Origin: Chromobotia macracanthus
Lineage: Eukaryota; Chordata; Actinopteri; Cypriniformes; Botiidae
Assembly (NCBI GenBank): GCA_036877525.1
Contig: JAZGTH010000074.1
Location: 4,985,501-5,049,500, forward strand
Reading direction: 5' to 3'
DNA: 64,000 nt
Position 1 is the first letter of the stretch, and each line of letters opens with the position of its first letter. The translations under genes were made by a program, and so were the position numbers. Below are positions 15,701-27,700 of the stretch, piece after piece. Below the pieces are notes generated by a model, which saw only the letters and a program-made list of their open reading frames with translations, did not search any database and was not told where the DNA came from.

Positions 15701-18700
15701 AAACATTCCCATGACAAACAGAGAGCTCACAGATCAATTGAGCTTATAGAGGAATGGGAATCTCTCTGGGCTATATGGGGGGGTTATGTAGATGTACAGA
15801 GAAGATTGCACACAGACAATGTGAACATTATGTATATAATGTGACATTAAAACAAGACCTCTGTATTGATCCTACAAAAAAAAGCTAGAAAATAAAGCTA
15901 TGCAGTCCCCTAAAAACATGATGCACAAATATGCTGTGTAAGCATATATAATTTTGCCAGCCATGCAAAAAATATCAAAAACACCTTCAAGTGTTCTATA
16001 GTTCACTAATATGGATTAACCATTCAGCTAAATTGAGTTCACAGCAAACTCCTGAAACACAAAGGTACTTGAACTTTATATCCTCTAATACACTGGACTT
16101 CACCTAAAATAATGTCTTAATACTAACTCCCATTAGTTTTGGGCCAGTTCTTAAAAACAGTGCAAAGAGTTCCGCTCGCTAATGTACCATTTTTCAATAT
16201 TGACAGAGGTGCAAATTCCAGGATTTATTGATGAGCTTATTAAAACCTTCAGACTGATCTAAATGTTCAAAGTCTGCAGTGCTACTGGGGAACCCCCCTC
16301 CCGCCACTGAACTTTAACCTCACAAATGCAATTTGAGCATTACTGGCCACGGTTCCTTTGGCTTAATTCGAAAAACACACAGCGCTGATTTACAAAATTT
16401 CAAAATCATATTCTAACACAAGAACAGCAGGACAATTGCCACGTGCTGACAAATGGTTGACATTAGATGAGGGTTAGAGTCTGAGGGGGGTTATTCAGAG
16501 GACAGTGTATGTAATTGGTCCAGTGTAACTGCAAACACATGCATGATGTTTGTGATTAAACAGCCATGAAAGTCTAAAAGTCAGCGTAAGTCTAGCCAGC
16601 AAAATGAAAACATGGCCATTATCTTCACATCCACCCAGCTACTGTTAACAACCCTTCTAGACTGAAGTAGGGTCACTAACGGACCACTAACCGCCTCATC
16701 ACAACATTAAGATTGCTTTGTCAGCCACGCGTATTTTGAAATCACAGCAAATGGTTTCATTGTAAGTACTTAAGTACTTTCTGAAGGGCTGAAAACTCAT
16801 CTTACAGATATCCGCTCTTATGCCAACTGATAACAGCTAACACCACACAGTTTTCTGCATAATCTCAAGTTCTCTTGTTTGTAAGATGATTACAGTCTTG
16901 TAATAAAAGGTTTGTTTCTTAACAGAAACAACTTGTGTCTATTGAATGTATGTCAGTTACCTTGCGAGAATTGTTTCTGTGCATTCCAATTTTGGTGTCT
17001 GAACCACAAACTGAGACCCTGAACCAGCCTCACTATTTAAAACTTCCCTATGATTAGCTAGTCAACTGGTTGTTTGCAAAACCAAATGTCTAGCCTGTTT
17101 TGAAAATATGAAGTTTTGCAAACCCCCAGTTTCTAATGTTTAATGTTGTACATTACCCTATTTTCTTGCCCTCAGAGGAATGCTGTTTAAACATTTTAGT
17201 GTCTTGCTTCTGAAAAGACAGGGGCCCCTTCAGACTAAGTCTATGTCTGACTCAGAAAACTAACCCACACCAAGCACTAAAGCCTGAGGTTTGAGCCTCC
17301 AGCACAGCACGTTCCCATCTGTCCCTTTCTGCTGCCTCGGCAGCATATCCCTGTGAGGATTCTGTTGGAGTTGCAATTAGACCTTCATCCAGTACCTTCA
17401 GATACATCTCTGCTGCTTGCCTACATATCCTTTCCTGAGAAACATGGCAGGTTAAAAATGGGCCTGTATAGGTGGGGGCCACCAAAGAGGGAAAAATGAG
17501 GGAGCTCACCTATGAATTTTTGTCACAGTCCTGTGAATTTTAGCAATGAATCTGCTTTTCTGACTTTAGAAAATGAAGGAACAGGAAGAGAAACTGAAAG
17601 GGTAACTACCACAACAAGAGGTTTGGTTTCAGTAATTTCTTCCCAATGAGTCATTTCAAGCCATTTTTACAAACCGATGGTTATAGGAGACATGTATGTT
17701 TATGCATTTGGCAGACGAATAAGAATCAGCATTTGGGAATCAAAACTATAACCTTTGCTTCACTAGTGCCATGCTCTACCAGCTGAGCTACAGGAAAGCT
17801 GAAAGATGAGGCAGATAAGTTTAGCTATAAGAGATTGCTTTTGGGACAGGGCCCATTAAACCAACAGAGCCTCTAGGATAATGTGCTTACTCAAATACAG
17901 CATTAATATACATTTTGGATTATCCGTCATCTTAGATGCAACCACAACCACAAGTGCTGGGCATTCTGGGTATTTGTTTCATCTTCTCTAACTAGATTAG
18001 GCTGAAACTGAACTGAGAAGATGGTATACTTCATCACCAGGCTCTTAATCAGCTAAATCTTGTTTACGGTACACATGTTATCTGTACAAGCGTTTCGTAT
18101 GAAGTCAGTTATGATGACAGATTAGAACAGGCACATGGCCTGCTGCATGATCTTCAAAACCTGTCTAAAATAGTTGTCTAAAGTCAGGTTGGGATTTAGT
18201 TCACTGACCACAACAAAAGCAAACAAAACAGATTTAGGAGTTTTTGAAACACAGTAATTGCTTTATGTTTGTACTAAAAAAGTGCAATGAGAACATTTCC
18301 TGATCCCAATGTTGTTGTTAAAAACTTGGTGGTGTTTTTCACAGATAGACTACAATGTTTCCTTCGAAGTACACTGGAAAATTAATAAAGCATGTTCACA
18401 CTGCAAATCAAATGTCTTTCGTATTAGGGAAACAAACCAAATACACGATTAAAGCCACAAATCAGAAAAGCACTAAAAAGTCAGATTGTCGCTCCAAGAA
18501 CTTGTTGAGTTTGTACACACAACACACAAAATGTGTTTCAAAGAATACTTCTAAAGATACAGTAAGGGGAGAGGAACAGGTTTTCCCTGAAATGTGATCG
18601 TCCTGGACGAGTCTGAGCTCATCATAGGTGTTGACAGAAGTGTAGCGAGTGGCGCGAACGGCAACACACTCTTTTGGCTGAACTCTTTTACCCTGATGCT

Positions 18701-21700
18701 CATGTAGCTATTTATATGCACAATGACTTAACTGTGAAGGAACATGTAGATAGAGATTTGTTTTTGGGACGAGCAATACGATGAAACAAAAGCATTCTAG
18801 TCCCAAAAGTGTCTTCAGTGGCAGTGAAACCTAATCTATGAATATGAGAAGTGTTTTATAGTGGAATACAAAGAGAAATCTTTTTCTCTTAAACTAAGAG
18901 AAAATTGGTGTTGCTTCCTAAATGTTTTTCCAAATTGTTGAGGTGTGCTATTACTTTTTTAAGTGATCAGGTTAATTTTAGCATGGCAGATTTTAGCATG
19001 GCATAGACTAGAGGAAGGAACCGACATAAAGGGACCAGAATGGGAACGCACCACTCGCAGTCTTAAGAAATTGTTTAAACGTAGTTAAACCAAGTTATTC
19101 CACTGCATGTCAAACAGATGTAGACGTAATAACATTTGTGGCTAGATAACATTGTGAGTGCAGCACAGAAGTGATTACTCACCCCTGTGATGACAGCTTT
19201 GGGGTCAGATGTCAAGCCCCATGATTCCATTATCCAGTACTTCAGCAGTCAGTGTATCAGGGCTGTTTTCTGGGTCTGTACAGAAATGGGCAGTTTCTGC
19301 AAATGTCATAAACTCACCATTGGCTCTGTGACAAAGTTGCACATACTGTGGTTTGTTTAGAACAGCCCAGTCCAACTCCTTTTCCACATGCCCCAGTTCA
19401 CATTGTGAACTCTGACAGGGGCTGAACGCAGATAAGCACAATTTAACTGTAACAGGCTTCACTTTGCATCTAATTCATCTCAAAGCCATGACTTCATGCC
19501 CATTTGTTCATGAGCTCTATGACTTGGCATTAGCAGAGGTGAAGACTCGACCCAACAAAGCTCACAATGGACCCACTGTTGTGACCGTACAGTAGCCTGA
19601 ATGGGCAGCCCAGTTAGAGACTCTGCATTTACAATGGAACAGAATAAAGTTAAAGCATTTAGACAGATGCTAGACTGTTTCAATCTTCCTAGAGGAAGCA
19701 TTTAGACCTTTAGAGGAAAAACTGATCTAAAGGTAATCAGTATAAATGAATTGGCAACAGTGTTCACACAAATACTAAAAAGAATGCTCTCCTTTTTGGG
19801 GGCTTTAAGTTTTACTTGACTCTCAACCGCCAACAGATTAAGTGTCTACCTTTTCTAAAATGTTCTGAGTTTAAGATTCATAATAATAACCTCAAAGCAG
19901 CAAATATTGCACTCATAACGAGAAGTAACTGGATTCAAGTCTCAACTTTAAGACTTTGCCTTGCCTGAGAGAATTTTATCTCCATGCCTCTGCTTAATTA
20001 TTTAATCAAATCTGTGAAAATTGAGTTTAATAATTAACAGCCATGTTGTAAACAAATCATGAGGCACTGAGGAAAAGGGAGAGAAATACATATAGAAGCC
20101 TTTTGAAGGTTCTAAATAAAAACAAAGCAGGATGACAATGTTTAAATACATTTCAAGAAGTTTTGTTTGATAAGAGTTGCCAGAAAATTCATTCTAAACA
20201 ATGAGAGTATACACAGGATTCCTTTAAGAAATCCACAAGAACAACAACAAGCATTGAAACTTTAAAACAGTGAAAATTTGAATAAGTTGACACTGTAAAT
20301 CTCCACAGATCCTTTGTTTCAAAGACCAGCTCATTCAATGACAACCAAAGCCCTGATCGGTGCCAAAATAAACATGTCAATGCTGAACTCTCCCCTGAGC
20401 ATGTCAGCACATCACAAACACGTTATATGTCTGACAGATTTTAAATCCTGTTACATGCAGACATGCAGGCTCTTAAAAGGTAAGAAAATGCACTATTGTG
20501 TTTTAGTGATGACAGCTCCAAACTCTCAACAGGTCTGTAGACTGGACTGGTAAGTAACATGAAATGTTAAATGTTAAATATGTTAAATGTAGTAATACAT
20601 ATGAATATTTAGTATTTCATGTTAAATATACATTTCACACACACACACATTTATTTTTGCCACCGATTCATATTCAGGAGGAAGTAAAATAGGTTTATAG
20701 ATATTTCTACATATTTTTTAATTACCTAGTTAATAGAAGCACTATGCTGTAATAAAGTTTAATCAATAACAACAAAATCAGATTACAGATTTTTATATGG
20801 AGCTGGTTATTGATCATGGCAAATCAAACATGTTTGTAGTGCCGCTTTTGATGTGCTACAAAAAAGTACCAACAACACTGATACGGCGCACTGCAACGGA
20901 ACACTTATTTATAACCTGAAAGTGAAACAGGAGTCTAAAGCTGCGCAAGCACGTATACCTCCATCTCCAGAGGTCAGATTCCAGCATCTCTAACTGACAT
21001 GAAACATGTGTATAAACAGATCCTACAACTATTATGGGTAAAGAGACAAGCACAATAACACACAGTTACCTATTCATTTACTCATTCATTCACTATATTT
21101 CAAATTCATGCAGTGAAAACAAAGGAGTAAAAAAAAATCAGCTTCTTGGGCAATTACCGACTACACAGGTCATAACTGCTGATCCTAGATCAGACATCAC
21201 TCAAGATGTCATTTCCATGTATTCCCACAATCTATTGCTGTGAAGCTTAACAGAATCCTGGTTTCATAACCCCAGTGGGTACTGAAAAGATGACATTTTT
21301 ATATAACTTTTAACAACGTATCATCAGGATAAATGAGATAGAATAATCACAGAATGTGGTATGCCAAGATCTAATATTAATGCTAAGAGGTTTAAGATGT
21401 ACTCTTTCCCCATTCTTAAACCCCCACCAACCCATTCCCAAACATCCAAATATGTTGTCATGATGACAGTCTCACCCCCCAATTTGTTTCTTAAGTGCTG
21501 ATTTTAAAAGCAAACTCTGAGTTATCAAAACTAAATATTGCAGCCATGACTGGGGCACTGTTTAAAACAAAAGCTGTTGACCACACCCATGCTCGTTCAA
21601 ATGCAAGAAAAACAGCCAATTAGTAGCAAAGGCAATATCCGCTGACACCTGAATTCCCTTTCAGATGGAGGCCATTTCTGTGTGCCTGGTGATAACAGAG

Positions 21701-24700
21701 GATGGGGATGATCATGGAAGTTGTGGGATACGGGTTCATGCACTGACATGTATGTATCAGACATATCTGTGCATCTGTCACTCCCACAGGCTTGACAAAA
21801 CCAACAGTCATTAACCCATCCAAGAAACGCTGATGGGGAGATACGGTGGGAGGGAGGGTTGTGCATGTGTGTAGTGAATAAATCATGAACAGATCCGAGA
21901 TAACTGATAAGCGTAAAGGCCTGAAGATTCAGTTGAATGTGTATGATCTTTCATCAGCTACTACAGAATTGAATGATTTGCTGGCACAAATATTAACCAG
22001 TTGTGACATCACTGAGGTATCAGCTGACTTATAAAAGTGAATCAAACAGGAGTGTGATCTAGCCACATCCACACACGCACACACACACAATTTCCATTTG
22101 GTTGCTATGGAAACTGGTGCATGCCTCTGAGATTCGATGCCACGAGGAAGTCACTCCACCTTGTTGCTTTACCTTGCAGAAAATCAAGACACTGTTTACG
22201 GGGAAAGGGACGTGCAACACAGATAGAGAGAGAGACAATAAAGGGTGGAATAAAGAGTTAGCAGAAAAGGAAATTGTGTTATGTGACATAATGGCCTGTA
22301 TCTAGAGACTATATCTAATCTGAGACGCCTAATATTTACATGCTTATGGGTAAACACCCAGTCATGTTCAAAAAAGCGCACATATATAGCCTAACATGGC
22401 CCTTAGAGACCATCACACTGCTATTGTGGTTCTATTCGGTCACCTCAGAGGTCAAAATCATCTCTAGTATCTCCACCCAAAAAACACACCCATATACACA
22501 CACAGGGACCAAAATTAACATTTTGCCATACCTGCCAGTAGTAAGTAAACAATATGTTTTTGCTTTGCTTATGACTTTCACATGTTTGCATTTAGTTAAA
22601 TTTAGGTTCTGTTTGTTTTATTACTGTTATGTAAAACTAAAAAACATGTTTAACTTGATGCAATGAAGACTGACATGAGCTGCAACCAACAATACTACCA
22701 ATGTGGATTAGACCATCTGAGTTTGCACTGAAGACCTGTTTCACTAGGTTACATCAGTGAGATGGCAGGGATCTACAGAGCTCTGCAGGCCAGTGATGAA
22801 TGAAGTGCTTTATAGGTGGCTATTAATAGGACTGTGTAGAGATCTGGGTGTGTACATCGAGACAGAGGCTACTTCAGATGCTGCCCTTTTACCAAGTAAG
22901 TAGCTATCCTTTTTCATTTATCCTTTTTTTGCATTCTAAGCTCTGACATTGAAAATCTGCCCACTTCCTGTTTGACCTTTGCTACTATTAGGTATAATGT
23001 ACAGTCAGCCAGTCATTAGCCCAAAAGAAACCACATGATAATGACCAACTGACTGAATCCTGATTACATGGCTACTTGCTAAATAAAATAATTAAATGGA
23101 CACGAAATACTGATATGAATTTACTTTATTATGTAATATGAAAGAGACTATGAAGTGATACTAGAGAAACTAGCGCAGCTATGTAGGAAATTGGTTGCCC
23201 AGAATAACAGTCAATTATACAGTTTAGCAGTCGTACGAAGATATCTGACCGCAGAACACCATGACTGACCAATCAGAATTAAGCCATCCAACCAATCACA
23301 ACCAAATATTCCAGAGAGCTACTTGCAAACAGTACCTTAACTGCACATTACACAAAATTTGAGCCTTTTGAGATCCCAATGTGCAACATATAGATACCTT
23401 TTCCCACAATATGAAAAGATATTCACAAAAATGTACTATCAAGTCATTGACTCCCTTCTAGAACTATTTGTGACAGACCCACAGATCAAAGCCTCAACCC
23501 TATTAGGTCACATGGGCAGCTACATTCAACTCTGAGATGCATTTGCACTCACATTGTGAAATGGGAAGCAACAAGAGCACATTACTTTTAACAAAGGCCC
23601 AAAGAAGAATGCGTTTCCTTAAGCTCATCTTAGTCTTGCATGTCCGGCATCTGCTTACCTCGTGTGCTTGTGGCCAGGTCAGCCACTTTCTGAAAGGCAT
23701 CCAGGAATGCTGCCACTGCAACCACAGTTGTCCTGAAAAAGAAAATCACACACACCTGGTCAACATTTTACTCTTATCTACAAGACATTAAAATGCATAT
23801 GTACCAGGGGGCACCTGGTTGTTTACTTTAGCTGGATGATGTTATCAGAGGTAATTTCATTGTTGGAGGTGAACGGATGTTGATGGGGGTAAGTTTAATT
23901 GCTATCTCAGAGACATTCGCCTGTTTCTGATTCCTAGATCTCTTTGTTTGTCTGCCAGCTGTGCACAAACTCAGACCTGTATCATGTGATGATAACATGT
24001 GGACCTTAACCGTAACCAGAAACTATTCACAATTCCTGTAACTGAATGGAAATGAGATGTAATGAAAAGTAAAGTCAACGCTTGCTTTGGCACTACAAGA
24101 ATTTCTCCACCTCAGATGGAACGCCTGACACGAGCAGACAACTGTGAAATCTGATCGCGTGTTTCAACGGCAGCATGCAAAAGTTTGACTGGGAGGTCAT
24201 GTGACAGATTTCATAAACACCCTTACACAAGTGCAGCCGTGTGGAGAAGATTCTTGGGAACAGATCTGGTTTTAGAAAGCGTGACGCAAATGGAAACACG
24301 ATACTAGGCGGGGAGTGCCACAGGCAGCCTACGCTACTGCATGTCCTATGCAATAAGATGTTTTGATAATTAGCTATGGTAGCTATTATCAAACAGAAGC
24401 GTGTGGCGGGGAGTGGTTAGACAACATGCTTCATTCACCTTCATAGACAATGGAATCTATCTACTAATGGAATCTATAATGGAAAAGTATTTTAAACTAA
24501 AGCAAAAATATTGTTTCCTACTTAAAGGAATGTCATCCAAAATCATAATCTGATCACTCTCATGTTGAGCCAGACTTTATATTATTTACATGGAACACAA
24601 AATGAGATATTATGAAGCATGTTCATGCCCATCTTTTATGCACAATTAAAATATACACTGACTGGGAACTCATTGACACAACAATGCTGATGGTTTGTGT

Positions 24701-27700
24701 AAACAAATGCGACGCTCCTATTGAGTTTGGATGAGAAGAATAAATAAATGACAGAATTGTTTTTAGGTAAATATTTCCTTTAATATTTTCCTTTTGTGAT
24801 GTAAAATTGTAACTACTTAAAGAGTTTCTGTAAGTTCATAAGTTTGCTGTGAAATTGGTTGTTGTTCCATTTTACTCTAGTCCTTATTTATACAACATTT
24901 CTAATCATCTCAGGCATTCAGAGGAGTTGCTCACAGACACATCAAGAAATGTTGTTGTTGCGTTTCACACCCCTCATTGAGTTTTTATTACTATGAAGTA
25001 ATAAAAACAACATCCCTCACACGATCACCAGAAGGCACAATAATCTGACGCACCCCTTCATATTACTAGACAGAAATAAAGGCCTTAGTCTTATTCAACA
25101 ACACCAAGGTTTGAGTGCATGCTGGAGATGCAACACAGTCACTAGGAGCAATTAAACATTAGCCATTTAATGTTAAAATTATGATCCTACAGGCTGGAAC
25201 GTGAACAGCCCCAAACAAATTTGAGGGCATTAGGTTCATGACTGAATGTGTCAAAAGTTAAAGTGGTGATAAACCTGGAAAAAACATGGAGAAAAGAAGC
25301 AGCTGCTATACAAATTAGAGCAGGAAGGGGAAAAAATTGAGGGATGTTTCGGATCATGTGCATGCTGGATTTTCAAGACCGTCTGTGTGGTGAGATCAGA
25401 CAGGAAAAAGATGAGATATTTAGCCACAAACCATACAGACAACCCAAAAAAACTGTAATTTTGGAGCACAGCATCTTTACGCTCTTTGAAAGAGATTTGA
25501 TTATAGAGAACGTGAGCCATGGATTTCATTAGGTACTTCCCAACAGGCACTCTCAGTGCCCTAACATTACAGCCACAGATGACAGAAAAACATCTAATGC
25601 CTGAGATGAACCTTAACCATCAGCTTAGACCTTTTAAAGGAGAAGTTCACCAATTCTTCCAAACACGTTAACTTGGGAGTATCCTTTGAGAGGGGACTAT
25701 AAACACAAGTCCTGAGTTAAAAGCAACACCGTCAAAACAACACAAGTCAGCCATATGTGCCATTTGGTACAAAAGCATATCATAAACTTGTTGAAGTGGC
25801 CCTTTAAAAGTAGAGTGCATCAAATTTTAAAGCACTTTCTGTTTTTAATATCATTACACTTCAGATCCTAAGGTTTAGAAAGCTTAGATCTAACAGAAAA
25901 CAAAGATTATGTACTGTAATATTTTACAGTCTGAACTACACGTAGGTTTGGGCTTTGAACAGGCTCAGTCTAAGTGTGCATAATGTCGCTCTTGACCTTT
26001 ATTTCGCCTGGCCTGAACAAACAGATGTTGTTTGCAGATGAAATTTCAACATATTTACAACTGCTTGTGTAAAGAGTTGCAGAGGTACTGAATAGGCTCA
26101 CCAACAAATGAGGAGATAAAGTCAAGCGCATTCGCCAAAGTTCTTCAAAAAGCACAAAGCTGGGGTATCTCTTTAAAGACTACTTCTGAATATCATGTTG
26201 AAACTTATGGATGTTGGCAATCATAAGGTATGACATTTGCTTAGTGGATTTTCAGCCAAGACACATCAGAAGTTCTCTGTGTATTTGTTAGAGTTTAAAT
26301 TTAAGATATTTCATGGCTTGATGAAAACGCTCAATCTACCAACACACATGAAGGAAACCAATCCTGGCGACCGGCATTACTCCCTCAGGAGTGTAATTTT
26401 ATGAGGCCTAAACCACAGCACCCTTTACATTCCAGAGAGCTAATTCGGCTATTTTAACCCTTATGTGGACATTAAAGTAACATTGTTAAAAGTATGATGT
26501 CATGATGGAAGCATTACTTAAGAGTATAAACACATCATTAACTGGCTTCTACTTCCAAAGAAGTTCACTGTTTACATTGTAATGAACAATATTTCAGTGG
26601 GGTTGGAGTCTTGGAGAGCCAATCACTGCTAATGCCACATTCCAAGAAGGTACGCAACTGATCGATTTATTATTTCATAATCACAGCCTTATACTGCTTC
26701 TGAAACCGGTTTGTTTGAAGTTCAACAGAGGCAATACAAGTGTAGAAATGACTAAGTCTTCCAAACATGCACCTCACACATACATTGAGCTAAGGTAGGT
26801 CACGCATTCTTCACAGCTTAAGTAGAAACACAAGATCGGGCTTTAATGACAATTGCAGATCCTCACAGGCTACAAATTACAGCCATAAGCTCTTAGTGAG
26901 GGCCTCAACTCTGCACAGGTAAACACCTCTATTTTAAGAAGATCTAGCAACAGCTTGTTTTCCTCAGTGCTGTAGTCCATCAGACTAGCCATTAAAACAA
27001 AAGCCATAAAAAGTATGACAAATAAGCCCAAATTGTACCACTCCTTTTCACACCCTGGGCAAAGGTTATCATAAACATGCAGACAAAATGAGACTCTTAC
27101 CTGAGCTGAGACTGCAGCTTCACAGCCTTGCTGATAAAGTCCTCCCAGATGGGATAACTGCTCTGTAGATGTAAAAGACAAATAAAAGATTCATTAAATA
27201 TCACTGTATTGTCAATAACCTCAAGACAAACATCTGGTGAAGGAGAATGTGTATTTGATGGTGACACAATGACCATTTACAATGGATTTTTTAATTGGCT
27301 TTGTTACCACAAAAAAACTTTAATAATAGTAAAAAAAATACAGTACCAGTTTAACAACCCTCACAAAAATGGTACTGAAGGATTACCAGATTCATGTACC
27401 ATGGTACTGACATGGTATTACCATAGTACATTTTCAAAAGAACATGTTATTACAAAGGGTCATGTCCACAAAAAACAAAGTACTGTGGTACTTTATGATA
27501 CAGTTGTGTTGAACAACTTACTGAAACATAAACCAACAAAGCTTCAAAACATCCTTGTAATGTCTAATATATGGGTGAGCTTACATTGATGGTAACTCTC
27601 AATGGGTTTTTAAATGCACAATTATGCAACTTAATCCACACACTGGAACAGAGATTAGCATATGAAAGGTTCCTAAAGACCTTTAATTCCATGTGCTTTA

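Larger units (their letters stand above)
756..23658. other. mtss1: mtss1 intron 3 (about 22.9 kb), no supported gene inside
   Basis: This is a long intron holding MITE copies (1219-1825, 10062-10200, 13828-14080), a SINE fragment (17700-17796), short tandem repeats (for example 8006-8037) and otherwise single-copy-looking, AT-rich sequence. Open frames here are mostly short and unlike known proteins. Two coding-like segments near 17265-17434 and 19183-19248 are treated under findings. Patches of higher complexity (2190-2520, 8930-9110, 10200-10700, 16150-16500) could be conserved regulatory DNA, but this cannot be shown from one sequence. Confidence 0.6.
23733..27100. other. mtss1: mtss1 intron 2
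   Basis: This 3.4 kb intron contains two MITE-like copies (24522-24783 and 25631-25810). I see no coding sequence that I can support. Confidence 0.7.

Noticed and set aside
27209..27589. 126-codon plus-strand open frame
   Set aside because: It runs through a palindromic TACCATGG-rich repeat patch in mtss1 intron 1. The apparent length comes from repeat structure and AT content.
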